A DNA stretch of 64,000 nt from Chitinophaga sp. GbtcB8. Its GTDB lineage: Bacteria > Bacteroidota > Bacteroidia > Chitinophagales > Chitinophagaceae. Made by a program: the position numbers and the translations under genes. The stretch lies in the NCBI RefSeq assembly GCF_019091455.1, contig NZ_JAGXJN010000018.1:1-64000 (forward strand), read 5' to 3'. Below the pieces are notes generated by a model. It saw only the letters and a program-made list of their open reading frames with translations. It did no database searches and had not been told where the DNA came from. Below are positions 26,701-34,290 of this stretch, piece after piece (position 1 is the stretch's first letter; the number at the start of each line of letters is the position of its first letter).

Positions 26701-26927
26701 TGCTGGGTATATTACCACTGGTACTTTCCTCCGGCGCAGGTGCAGAAGCACGTAAAACCATGGGCTGGACGGTATTAGGCGGTATGTTCACCGCTACCTT
26801 CCTGGCCATCTTTATTGTACCGGTATTATTTGTGATAATTACACGGCTGGCTTATGGTAAAGCCAAGCTGGAAAAAATGAGAGAGAATTATACAGCTATC
26901 CCTGATCACGATGTGCAGGGTGGTTAA
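23748..26927 (+). CDS. RND multidrug efflux permease (HAE1, AcrB-like)
   Basis: 1059 residues, the usual AcrB length, with 12 membrane segments and two large periplasmic loops. It is a proton-driven exporter in the inner membrane. The N-terminus (FIRRPVTAIVIAIVLVLVG) and the proton-relay aspartates in IGIVVDDAIVVVEAVQ (about residue 402-412) are clear. GLAAKNAILIVEYAKE in TM10 carries the relay lysine. The substrate is unknown, but HAE1 pumps export hydrophobic drugs. It is the last gene of the operon and is followed by a terminator. Confidence 0.96.
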   Translation: MIADTFIRRPVTAIVIAIVLVLVGLLAMTTLPVGQYPDITPPTVQITGTYTGADAQTVEQTVATPVEVQVNGTPGMTYLQSNSTSNGAVSLTANFEVGTDINIAALDVQNRVGIAQPTLPQEVQRLGLIVRKRNPSILMLVAIYSPKGTHDITFLDNYTNVFAKDALLRAKGVGDIFTRADDFSMRVWLKPDRLAEMGVTANEVRAAITEQNAQITAGTVGAPPAQAGQTFEYTIQVKGRLVTPEEFGNIIIKTKPENGNLVYLKDVARVELGKFNYASNSYVDGKRASYLLVYQAPGSNAIATAENVYATMEQLKKSFPVDVDYVVPFESVTVIRVSIHEVVETLLEALALVVVVVFLFLQSWRATLIPVLAIPVSIIATFIFFIPLGFTINTLTLFGFVLAIGIVVDDAIVVVEAVQHNIDHGHMTPKEATTQAMKEISGPVIAIALILAAVFVPVGFIPGIVGRLYQQFAITIAISVLISAFVALSLTPALCILILRPMHLDKDSKGLNQFFFRFNRWFGHTTSRYSVGVKKSIRWSRYVMILLLCICIGAVLLFKNKPSGFIPTEDDGRMYITFDLPESSATERTISVMSQMMKILDSVPAIGHYAALGGLNVVNFATKSNSATIFCQLKPWDQRKKKSEQIFGLVAQIQQKLSRFKEANVVVIPPPAIPGLGQTAGFSFILQQRSGTDIKQFEGVLQKFTAAINQRPEILRAFSFFTARTPGYLLEIDREKAKKLGVQVSDIATALQTYMGSAYINDFTIYGRNFRVVTQADSIYRGDIKNLGQYYVRNQAGGMVPLSTLTSYKVIESAPVISHYNLFRSAEINGSPAPGYSSGDAIRALQEVAAQELPDGYGYEFSGLSREELLSGSKTVYIFALSIIFVFLFLAALYESWAVPFSVLLAVPIGMFGAILVLTFLPNLSNNVYAQIGMITLIGLAAKNAILIVEYAKERVDRGMELVTASVEAAKLRLRPIIMTSMAFLLGILPLVLSSGAGAEARKTMGWTVLGGMFTATFLAIFIVPVLFVIITRLAYGKAKLEKMRENYTAIPDHDVQGG

Positions 26928-26961
26928 AACTCGATAGATTTAAGTACAGTGTTTTAAGTAA

Positions 26962-26990
26962 GGGCGCTCCATTTTGGGGCGCCTTTTTTT
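26962..26990 (+). terminator. Rho-independent terminator of the efflux operon
   Basis: GGCGCTCC (26963-26970), loop ATTTT, GGGGCGCC (26976-26983), then seven T. It lies 35 bases after the pump stop. Confidence 0.9.
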
Positions 26991-26996
26991 GGGAGG

Positions 26997-27392
26997 TTAT
27001 TCCGGTTCCGTATCTGCAGGGTCGCGTTTGTTGCCTTCTTCGTCAAATTCCTGTCCCAGCATCCATTCCGTATAACCTACCATGTATAAGGCGCCAATTA
27101 CCACCGGGCTAATAGTTACATAAAAGAAAAGTTCCGTTTGCTTTTCAAAGAACAGTGCGCTGGCAATACCAAATACAAACAGCAATATGCCTATACGGAG
27201 GGAGATATGCGAGGCATAGGTATTGGCGGCACGCCAGGTTTCAATATTCTGGGTGGAGTAAAAGCTGCGGTAACCATACCAGGTTTTTAAACTTTTAGGA
27301 GGATACCGGCGAATGAAATAACCCATAAAAAGGAACAGCAAACCTGCCAGCAGACTGGCATTGCAATAGGTGCTATGCAGCAATGTTGTCAT
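26997..27392 (-). CDS. SdpI family membrane protein
   Basis: 131 residues with three or four hydrophobic segments. It carries the SdpI-type signature KTWYGYRSFYSTQNIETWRAANTYAS (family W/G-Y-R-T/S...S...W..A). SdpI proteins give immunity to a toxic peptide in Bacillus, but most family members are uncharacterised. No toxin gene is visible nearby. The C-terminal tail is acidic (EFDEEGNKRDPADTEPE). Confidence 0.75.
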   Translation of the reverse strand: MTTLLHSTYCNASLLAGLLFLFMGYFIRRYPPKSLKTWYGYRSFYSTQNIETWRAANTYASHISLRIGILLFVFGIASALFFEKQTELFFYVTISPVVIGALYMVGYTEWMLGQEFDEEGNKRDPADTEPE

Positions 27393-27424
27393 GAACTTGG
27401 CATTTAAGGTTAGTATAAGATACG

Positions 27425-27458
27425 AAAAAAAACCGTCCCGGTGGCTGGCCGGAACGGT
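27425..27458 (-). terminator. Terminator of the AsmA-like gene
   Basis: On the minus strand ACCGTTCCGG (27458-27449) pairs with CCGGGACGGT (27441-27432) with one mismatch, followed by a U-run of eight (complement of 27425-27432). It lies just downstream of the stop at 27485. Confidence 0.85.
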
Positions 27459-27484
27459 GAGTATATCTGAAATCGCAAATCTAA

Positions 27485-30154
27485 TTATTGCTCTTTTTTC
27501 TTTTTAAGCAGGCCATTCAGCGTATTCTTTAAAGTTTGTTCTGCCTGTTTGCCTGTATTCTGAGCCGGTTGTTTGTTAGCGGTATCTTTTTGCCCGCTCA
27601 GCTGTTTTGCCAGCTGGTCTTTGATGGCATTGGTGGCATTGTTCTTTATCTGGTTCAGTGAATCTTTTACCGTGTTCTTTACAGTGTCTACTTTATTCTT
27701 CACCAAAGCAGCGGCCTGGTCTTTCAGACCGGCAGCCATGCTGGAAGCTGTTTCCTGCAGATCTGTTTTATAAGTGGGTTTGGCAATGTTACCACCCAGC
27801 AATACCTGCAGGTGCACACTATCGCTCACGTTAACAGGTACGCCCTTATTGGCGGCCTGTGTAACCAGGTTATTAATAAGTGAGTTAGCCTGCGCGCCCA
27901 TAACGCTGCGGGGCAGGGCCAGCTGCAGCGTATAGTCCAGCGACTGATCAAAGCCGTGGGAGCCGGCTATGGCCATATTAATGTTGCTTACCTTTATTTT
28001 GAACGGATTTACTTTTACGCGGCCGTTCTCAAATGCAAAATAGGTTTTAACATCACGCAGGGAAACATCTTTCAGCTGGCTTACATTTAATTGACTGGCC
28101 AGCTGATCTACCGGTGCAAATTTTTTCAGGAAACCTTCTATCAGCAGCAGGTTGCCATCGCCGTTCAGGGAGCTTAATTGCGGCATCATATCCTTACCCA
28201 GCTTGCCTGCCAGCTTTAGCTGGCTGGTGATCTTACCGGAAAGGAACTGCCCGATAGGCATTAGTTTTTGTACGGTATTAAATGCATTAAAGGTTTGCTG
28301 TACATCCAGGTCCTGCACATTATAAGCCAGGTTAATATCCGGGTTTTGCTTACTGTTCTTGGTGCTGTAGCTGCCATTCACTTCCATGCTGCCCTGTAAG
28401 GCATTACCTTTTATTTGTTGCAGGGTTACTGTTTCATCTTTTATCTGCAGGCTGCCGGTTAAGTTGGTCATGTCCAGCTTATCATAATGCACTTTGCCTA
28501 CCTGTGCCTGTAAGTTCAGATCCAGGTTGCCGGGTACGGCAAAAGGCGCTGTAGCGGCGGTATCTGCGGTAGTAGTAGTGGCTGTGGTCGTGCCCATCCA
28601 TTTGTCAAGATCTACCTGGTCTGCTTTCATATTCAGCTTACCATCCAGCGGGGCATTTTTAAACATATAGGCCAGCAGGTTATTTACCTCGCCATTTGCC
28701 TGGAAGTTGGTGCCCATATACTGCCCGTCAAACTTTTCCACGGTTACATTACGCGGGTTAAATTTCAGGGAAAGGTTATTCACCTTTACGCCATCCGGGT
28801 AATCTTTGCTGCGGTACAGCAGGTTATTTACCAGCAGGCTGCCGGCTGCATAAAAACGGTCGTACTGCTGTTTTTCAATAGCGCTCATATTGCCTTTGGC
28901 GCTGATGTCTGCATCCAGCAAACCGGTAAGCTGTGTGCCGGATTCCAGTTTTACAAACTGGGTTACCTTGGAAAGGTCTAAGCGGCCTTTTGCCGCGCCA
29001 TCCACATACATATCAGATACCGGTGTTTTTACCAGCAGGCGCAGGTCCAGCGGGGTATTATCCATTTCAAGATGGGCGGAAGGCATGTCTACCACAGTAT
29101 GGTCGGGCACCCCATCCGGGTTGCTCACGTTAACGGCTAATTGAATATTTTTTACCGGTTTAGGCAGGTCAGGATATTGGAAGAAACCATTCTTCACGGC
29201 CAGGTGCAAGCCAAAGGCCGGCATTTGTGTGCTGCTATAAGTACCTTTTACAAAACCGTCAAATGCGGCTGTACCTTCTGTTTTAATCTTATTAAAATCC
29301 TGCTGATACATAATAGGCACCAGTGATAATAAGTCTTTGAAGTTGGTAGAGGGCGCTTTAAAGCTCAGGTCCATACCATAGGTACTATCATTCACCAGCC
29401 TGAAAAAGCCCTGTACGGCTACTTTCAGGTTATTGAGCAATACATTGCCATCCTTGAAGGTATAGGTGCTGGTTTTATTATCTACGCTGATATCTGCATC
29501 TATTTTAGCGGCTGTGTTGGAGAGGTAAGGCACCAGGCCGTAGCGGTAAGTTACTGCCTGCGCGGTGGTGCTGGTTTCCAGGGTAAACAGGTCCTGGGTA
29601 AAATCACCTTTGCCTTCGTGGTCCAGGTGTTCTATAATGGCCTGCATGTTACCCTGCTGATCGTCATAATTTACATAGGCATCAGCGATCTTATAACTTT
29701 GCAGGCTCATGGAAAATTTGCTGGCAGCGGTATCTGCGCTGGCCTGCGCGGTGTCCGGTTTGGTAATGTTCCAGTTCACTTCCCCGTTACTGTGCACAAT
29801 TGCATGTATGCGGGGCTGGTCCAGCGTTACGTTATAGATCTCCATTTTATCGCCCTTTATTACGCTCATGAGGTTCAGGGCAGCATCAATCTGTTTTACG
29901 GATACCAGCGTATCGCCCTCAAAGGGAGCTACGTTAATAACCTGCAGCTCCTCTAAACCTACGGCCAGGCGTGGGAAATGGCGGAACAGGCTAATATCCA
30001 CATCTTTAAAATCTACTTTGGCTACCAGGTTTTTGTTAAGCTCTGTTTTTACCAGGGCCATGATCTTATCTTTAAAGAAATAAGGGATGGCAAAGGCGGC
30101 TATAATCAGCACCAGTAATAATACGAGTACGACTTTCAGTACTTTTTTAAACAT
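27485..30154 (-). CDS. AsmA-like protein
   Basis: 889 residues with one N-terminal membrane anchor (VLKVVLVLLLVLIIAAFAIPYFF) and a long beta-rich periplasmic part with the AsmA N-terminal region (LVKTELNKNLVAKVDFKDVDISLFRHFPRLAVGLEELQV). An AsmA-2-like C-terminal domain follows (LKKFAPVDQLASQLNVSQLKDVSLRDVKTYFAFENGRV). The last 110 residues are low-complexity and lysine/asparagine/glutamine rich. AsmA-like proteins form bridge-like grooves thought to move lipids between membranes. It is monocistronic with its own terminator. Confidence 0.85.
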   Translation of the reverse strand: MFKKVLKVVLVLLLVLIIAAFAIPYFFKDKIMALVKTELNKNLVAKVDFKDVDISLFRHFPRLAVGLEELQVINVAPFEGDTLVSVKQIDAALNLMSVIKGDKMEIYNVTLDQPRIHAIVHSNGEVNWNITKPDTAQASADTAASKFSMSLQSYKIADAYVNYDDQQGNMQAIIEHLDHEGKGDFTQDLFTLETSTTAQAVTYRYGLVPYLSNTAAKIDADISVDNKTSTYTFKDGNVLLNNLKVAVQGFFRLVNDSTYGMDLSFKAPSTNFKDLLSLVPIMYQQDFNKIKTEGTAAFDGFVKGTYSSTQMPAFGLHLAVKNGFFQYPDLPKPVKNIQLAVNVSNPDGVPDHTVVDMPSAHLEMDNTPLDLRLLVKTPVSDMYVDGAAKGRLDLSKVTQFVKLESGTQLTGLLDADISAKGNMSAIEKQQYDRFYAAGSLLVNNLLYRSKDYPDGVKVNNLSLKFNPRNVTVEKFDGQYMGTNFQANGEVNNLLAYMFKNAPLDGKLNMKADQVDLDKWMGTTTATTTTADTAATAPFAVPGNLDLNLQAQVGKVHYDKLDMTNLTGSLQIKDETVTLQQIKGNALQGSMEVNGSYSTKNSKQNPDINLAYNVQDLDVQQTFNAFNTVQKLMPIGQFLSGKITSQLKLAGKLGKDMMPQLSSLNGDGNLLLIEGFLKKFAPVDQLASQLNVSQLKDVSLRDVKTYFAFENGRVKVNPFKIKVSNINMAIAGSHGFDQSLDYTLQLALPRSVMGAQANSLINNLVTQAANKGVPVNVSDSVHLQVLLGGNIAKPTYKTDLQETASSMAAGLKDQAAALVKNKVDTVKNTVKDSLNQIKNNATNAIKDQLAKQLSGQKDTANKQPAQNTGKQAEQTLKNTLNGLLKKKKEQ

Positions 30155-30192
30155 AGGAATGTTGTGTTTGTATAGAACGGTGAAGATAAGGA

Positions 30193-30208
30193 GGTAATTG
30201 TAATTACC
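30193..30208. promoter_or_regulatory. Palindrome upstream of the AsmA-like gene
   Basis: GGTAATT-GT-AATTACC is a perfect 7-bp-arm palindrome 39 bases upstream of the AsmA-like ATG. It could be an operator; no regulator is identified. Confidence 0.3.
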
Positions 30209-30275
30209 AAACCGGTTACTTTATCATTGCTAACCAATTACTTATCGTAGAGGACACCGTAAATGTTCACAAACC

Positions 30276-30752
30276 TCATGGAAGTACCGATGCTTTTTGG
30301 CCTAAAATATACTTAATCCTGGTCAGGCTATCTGCCGGAGAAGCCAGCGTAAGGTCAGCGCCTTCATATTGGCGGTAGGTGGCTGTTGTGCCGCTGCCGT
30401 TTGCTGCCATTGTGCTTACCAGCTCCAGTGTTTGCAGCTGGCCGGGTATGCTGGCGCCGTACCAGCGTTTATCTTCCTGCTGTTTCCAGGTTACCAGCGC
30501 TAAAGCTGCGCCGGGCGGGTAGCTGCCGGAGGCGCCGGTGGTGGCGTATTTGAAAGCTGCCTCATTTCCATAAAGGGTAGACATAGTAGCCTGCTGCCGG
30601 TTAATAAAAGAGGTGATCACCTTCCAGCCCTGCTTATTAAAGTTAAAGGCAGCCGGTAATGATGCGGTTTTATTAAGTGTTCCGGCATCTTCCATTTTGT
30701 TGGTGCAGCTAACTAAAAAGAGTGCAGCCAGTAAGATATATGTATACTTCAT
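30276..30752 (-). CDS. Small lipoprotein of unknown function
   Basis: About 158 residues from the ATG at 30752, which I prefer because it begins a lipoprotein signal (MKYTYILLAALFLVSCTNK; lipobox LVSC, Cys at residue 16). An upstream in-frame start would add 14 non-signal residues. The mature part shows no known motif. It starts 13 bases downstream of the haem-binding protein gene and is probably co-transcribed with it. Confidence 0.7.
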   Translation of the reverse strand: MKYTYILLAALFLVSCTNKMEDAGTLNKTASLPAAFNFNKQGWKVITSFINRQQATMSTLYGNEAAFKYATTGASGSYPPGAALALVTWKQQEDKRWYGASIPGQLQTLELVSTMAANGSGTTATYRQYEGADLTLASPADSLTRIKYILGQKASVLP

Positions 30753-30765
30753 TGTTGACAGGGTT

Positions 30766-31713
30766 TTAAAATTTAACAGGCATGGTAAAAACAAAGTCGT
30801 TGTCTTTTACGGGGCGGTGGCAATTGATACATTCCATGGTGAACATTTTATCTTTCCCATAAGGTTTCAGCTCCGGTGTTTTCCAGCGCGCCCAGCCCCA
30901 GCCTTTGGTATCAGCATATTTTTTATCGTCTTTGATCATGTATTCCACCTGTTTAAACGCGCCGGTGCGCACATTACCATCTGCATCCTGCAGCTGATCC
31001 CAGGCTACTTTTGCAAAGATGGTACCGTTGGGCCAGGGGTTAATATGGTTTTCCTGAATGGCTTTAATGGCAACATCGTTACCATATATCACACGCATGG
31101 TGCCGTTATCAAAACGGTCTGTAGTGCTTACTACCTGCCAGTTCTTGTAGTCGGGCAAATAGTCAATGCCGTTGGGTGTGGGCTGTACCTTACTGTCTGC
31201 AACAGCGGCTGTTTTCCATTTATTGTACTGCTTATCCGCTGTGTTTATCAGGGCAGTATCCGCCGGTTTAACGGACACCATGCCGGCTACATAATGCTTT
31301 AAAACAGCTACATCATTTTCAGAGAGCACGGCATCCCGGTGTACCAATGCATAATCTTTCAGCGGCATAGCGCCTGCCTGCACCTGGTTAAAGGATTCAA
31401 ACAGCTTGCCCTTCTGATCTGCCGGGGACAGGTTTTGCCATTCGGAAAAGTTTAATCCCTTTCTGCCATCTTTTATATGTTGGGCCACCCGCCAGTAGGC
31501 CGGTGCAATCTGGTCGTACCAGCGTAGCTGCGTTTGGTTGGAGTGGCAGTCGTAACAAGCTCTTTGCAGTATACTCTTTACTTCCGGTGGGGCCTGCAGG
31601 TCGCCGGTAACAGGTGGGTGGGGCACTTCCGGCCTTATGAACTGCAGCAGTATAAACACAGCGCCCAGCAATACGATCACCTGCAATATTCTTTTTCGGG
31701 TAGTTGTTTGCAT
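30766..31713 (-). CDS. Haem-binding domain and cytochrome P460-like protein
   Basis: 315 residues with an N-terminal membrane anchor (ILQVIVLLGAVFILLQFI). The N-terminal haem-binding domain has the c-type motif CYDCH in LQRACYDCHSNQTQLRWYDQ (about residue 53-57). The C-terminal half resembles the cytochrome P460 fold and ends with a second C-x2-C-H (MECINCHRPVKDNDFVF). This predicts a periplasmic dihaem-type electron-transfer or oxidoreductase protein. The substrate is unknown. Confidence 0.8.
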   Translation of the reverse strand: MQTTTRKRILQVIVLLGAVFILLQFIRPEVPHPPVTGDLQAPPEVKSILQRACYDCHSNQTQLRWYDQIAPAYWRVAQHIKDGRKGLNFSEWQNLSPADQKGKLFESFNQVQAGAMPLKDYALVHRDAVLSENDVAVLKHYVAGMVSVKPADTALINTADKQYNKWKTAAVADSKVQPTPNGIDYLPDYKNWQVVSTTDRFDNGTMRVIYGNDVAIKAIQENHINPWPNGTIFAKVAWDQLQDADGNVRTGAFKQVEYMIKDDKKYADTKGWGWARWKTPELKPYGKDKMFTMECINCHRPVKDNDFVFTMPVKF

Positions 31714-31831
31714 GGTATCAATTTTTATTGTACAAAGAAAGGTTATACGGCCTTACCTGTAAAGATGCCTGCCGTGAATAAGGCAGAATAGGGGATGAAC
31801 CAGGCATAAATGCAGGTGGAGGTACAAACCG

Positions 31832-31839
31832 TAGCTTTG
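31832..31839 (+). promoter_or_regulatory. -7 element for the Crp/Fnr gene at 31885
   Basis: TAGCTTTG fits TAnnTTTG, 45 bases before the ATG. No clear -33 element is seen. Confidence 0.4.
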
Positions 31840-31884
31840 TAAATGAGGTAGCTTCTGTTTATTTTTATGGAGTAAAGGTACTTT

Positions 31885-32463
31885 ATGTTCAACCAGTTAG
31901 ATGCATCTGTAGCCCGTTTTATTCAGTTAACAGCAGAAGAGCTGGAACTGTTCCACTCTTTGCTGCAATTTAAAAAAGTAAAGAAAAAGCAGTTCCTGTT
32001 ACAGGAAGGAGAGGTGTGCGATTTTGAGGCTTACCTGTTAAAAGGCTGCTGCCGCTCCTATTACCTGGATAAAGAAGGTACGGAAACTATTTTGCTGTTT
32101 GCGGTAGAGGACTGGTGGGTGAGCGACCTGTCCAGCTTTTCAGAGCAAACGCCTTCCAACATGTTTATAGAAACAGTAGAAGATTGCGAGATGCTGCTGA
32201 TCAACTACGACAATAAAATGCAGCTGTTTGAGCAGGTGCCTAAGTTTGAAAAATTCTACCGCCTGCTGGTGCAGCGCTCTTTGGGTGTGCTGCAGAAACG
32301 TTTTTATGCATCTGTTTCACAAACGGCAGAGGAACGCTACCTGGCCTTTATGGAAAAGTACCCGCATATTGTACAGCGGGTGCCGCAGCACCAGATAGCG
32401 CGGTATATAGGTGTATCGCCGGAGTTTTTGAGTAAAGTAAGGAGTAATATGTATAAGAAGTAA
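31885..32463 (+). CDS. Crp/Fnr family transcriptional regulator
   Basis: 192 residues. The N-terminal cyclic-nucleotide-binding fold (FLLQEGEVCDFEAYLLKGCCRSYYLDKEGTETI) is followed by a long dimer helix and a short C-terminal HTH (HQIARYIGVSPEFLSKVRSN). It lacks Fnr-type clustered cysteines and shows no clear cAMP-contact RxS motif, so the ligand is unknown. This small Crp class is common in Bacteroidota. A second one lies at 36162. It is divergent from the haem-binding gene and may regulate it; this is inference. Confidence 0.85.
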   Translation: MFNQLDASVARFIQLTAEELELFHSLLQFKKVKKKQFLLQEGEVCDFEAYLLKGCCRSYYLDKEGTETILLFAVEDWWVSDLSSFSEQTPSNMFIETVEDCEMLLINYDNKMQLFEQVPKFEKFYRLLVQRSLGVLQKRFYASVSQTAEERYLAFMEKYPHIVQRVPQHQIARYIGVSPEFLSKVRSNMYKK

Positions 32464-32505
32464 TACATAGGTATTTATTACTTTTGACCCCAGCAAAACC
32501 GGATT

Positions 32506-33123
32506 ATGACACCTGAACGCAGGGAACGATTAACAGGCGTGTTAAACAAGCGCCAGCCCGACCTTACTGTTGTACTGGAAAATGTACAGGACCCGCATAA
32601 CATTTCTGCCGTAATGCGTACCTGCGATGCTGTGGGCATACAGGAAATATATGTGCTTACCAATAAAATACCACGGCATAAGAAATGGGGCGCTAAAAGC
32701 TCGTCCAGCGCGGCTAAGTGGCTTACTATCCACCAGTTTGAAGATGCTGCAGCGTGTATGGCTGCCCTGCGGAAAAAATATGATAAGATCTACACCACTC
32801 ACCTGGCGGCTGATTCCATTAGCTTATATGAAATAGATTTTACCAGTTCTGTAGCCCTTGTGTTTGGTAATGAGCATATGGGTGTAAGTGAGGAGATCCG
32901 TGCACAGGCAGATGGGAATTTCATTATTCCGCAAATGGGTATTATCCGTTCCCTGAATATTTCTGTGGCTTGCGCCGTGAGCATTTATGAAGGGCTGCGG
33001 CAAAAAACAGCGGCCGGGCATTATGAAAAGCGCCGCCTGCCGGATGGGCAGTATAATGAACTGTGGAAACAATGGAGCAGCCCGCATGCAGATGCTGAGC
33101 CGCTGAAAGGGGGCGAGGAGTGA
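32506..33123 (+). CDS. TrmH-type SPOUT RNA methyltransferase
   Basis: 205 residues. The SPOUT motifs are present: LENVQDPHNISAVMRTCDA (motif 1 with Asn and Arg), VALVFGNEHMGVSEE (motif 2), and IPQMGIIRSLNISVACAVSI (motif 3), together the deep-trefoil knot that binds SAM. It most resembles tRNA (Gm18)-2'-O-methyltransferase TrmH, but the target RNA is by similarity only. It lies 42 bases after the Crp gene. Confidence 0.88.
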   Translation: MTPERRERLTGVLNKRQPDLTVVLENVQDPHNISAVMRTCDAVGIQEIYVLTNKIPRHKKWGAKSSSSAAKWLTIHQFEDAAACMAALRKKYDKIYTTHLAADSISLYEIDFTSSVALVFGNEHMGVSEEIRAQADGNFIIPQMGIIRSLNISVACAVSIYEGLRQKTAAGHYEKRRLPDGQYNELWKQWSSPHADAEPLKGGEE

Positions 33124-33515
33124 GGGCGGCTGCATTTATTCCATTTGCATTGGCAAGCCTTATCGCTGCTTACAGGATTTTTATTTATTGTATTGTTTCA
33201 TTTGCATTGGTAAGCCCTATTGCTGCATGTAGCCCTCTTTATTCTAAACCTTGTTTTTCCCACTACGCTTATTTAACGCATTTACCGGCCGAAGATCCGC
33301 TGAATGATCAACCCAACAGAAAACCAGGAGAGATGCAGGTGATGACCACCATTTCACCACATTGTTTTCAATGTTCCCTGTAAAGTTGTGTAACCGGTGG
33401 AGGATGGCTGCTCCCTCTTGATTATTGCCATAGTATCCCCTGTAAAGCTGTGTACCGGCTGGCGCGTATAGTTTCCCCATGCGATCATTACCTTTCTGTT
33501 ACCAGCCAATTGGCC
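33124..33515. repeat. Non-coding stretch with two imperfect direct-repeat pairs
   Basis: I see no convincing gene here. Bases 33142-33169 and 33199-33226 are a 28-base imperfect direct repeat (CATTTGCATTGG core, period 57). Bases from 33376 and from 33438 repeat CCCTGTAAAGTTGTGTA with few changes (period 62). The stretch may be a decayed gene or a duplicated regulatory RNA. Confidence 0.55.
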
Positions 33516-33575
33516 TTTGCCAAAATGTGATAATTCACTAACTTTGTAAAGTTACTTTATTAATTTACTTTATTA
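33516..33575 (+). promoter_or_regulatory. MarR promoter with operator-like repeats
   Basis: TTTG (33516-33519), 19 bases, then TAACTTTG (33539-33546): a textbook Bacteroidota -33/-7 promoter. Directly downstream TTACTTTATTA occurs twice (33552-33562, 33565-33575, period 13). TAAAG-TTA-CTTTA (33547-33559) is an inverted repeat overlapping the start site. This layout suits MarR autorepression; binding itself is inference. Confidence 0.6.
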
Positions 33576-33577
33576 TT

Positions 33578-34024
33578 ATGAATCGTGCCCAGGATATAGC
33601 GCTGGCCTCAGATATGCGGGCTGCTTTGTCGCGCTTGTTGCGCCAGTTTCGCAAGCAGGCAGTGCCTTACCAGGTTTCTGTAACAGAAAATACTACCCTG
33701 GCCTTGCTTGACCAGCATAAGCAGCTATTGCCTTCTGAGCTGGCTGCCATGGAAAAAGTAACGGCCCAGGCTATGTCGCAGATACTGAATAACCTGGAGG
33801 CGCAGGGTTATATTAAAAGAACACCCCTGGAAGATGATAAGCGTAAAGTGCAGGTATCGCTCAGTAAAGAAGGCGCCAGGGTGCTGGCTGAAATAAGGAA
33901 CATCCGGGCTGAATGGCTGGCCAGGGCTATGGGCGTGCTGTTAAATGCAGATGAAATGAAAGTGTTGAAGCAGGCAGCTGGTATTATACAGCGGCTGGCG
34001 GATTACGATGAGCCGAAAGCGTAA
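33578..34024 (+). CDS. MarR family transcriptional regulator
   Basis: 148 residues with the winged-helix MarR fold: helix pair RAALSRLLRQFRKQ, then LALLDQHKQLLPSELAAMEKV, recognition helix region TAQAMSQILNNLEAQGYIKR, and the wing TPLEDDKRKVQVSLSKEGARVL with the conserved D-x-R-x2-x-V pattern. MarR dimers usually repress themselves and a nearby exporter. The MFS gene at 34291 is the obvious candidate. Confidence 0.92.
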   Translation: MNRAQDIALASDMRAALSRLLRQFRKQAVPYQVSVTENTTLALLDQHKQLLPSELAAMEKVTAQAMSQILNNLEAQGYIKRTPLEDDKRKVQVSLSKEGARVLAEIRNIRAEWLARAMGVLLNADEMKVLKQAAGIIQRLADYDEPKA

Positions 34025-34280
34025 AGCGCAAAGCAGAAAGCTTAATGCTGAATGCTTAACGCAGAACGCTGAGGGCGCAAGGCAGAAGTATAAAGCTTAA
34101 TGCAGCATGCTGCCGCGCAAAGAAGAACGCAAGCCTAAATGCTTAGTGTAAATGTTTAAAGTTTAATGTGGCAACCAGCTTCGATGCTTTTGAACATAAC
34201 ATTTAGAATAGTTCAAAGTTCATAATACAGGCGCCAGGTAATTTAAACATAACACTGGCAGCGTTCAGCATTAAGCATAA
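34023..34280. repeat. GCTTAATGC/AAGCGCAAAGC word repeats between marR and the MFS gene
   Basis: 34024-34125 is a run of short words (AAAGCGCAAAGC, AGCTTAATGCTGAATGC, TTAACGCAGAACGC, AAAGCTTAATGCAGC). GCGTTCAGCATTAAGC (34261-34276) lies on the opposite orientation at the far end. It fills the 266-base gap, with no gene visible. Confidence 0.65.
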
Positions 34281-34290
34281 AAAAACCAAT

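Noticed and set aside
26997..27392. SdpI as immunity half of a toxin-immunity pair
   Set aside because: No toxic peptide gene or SdpABC-like export genes lie nearby, so this cannot be claimed.
33120..33383. 87-residue frame starting with GTG after the TrmH gene
   Set aside because: It spans an imperfect direct repeat, has no conserved motif, and overlaps a stop/start by chance. I treat the stretch as non-coding.
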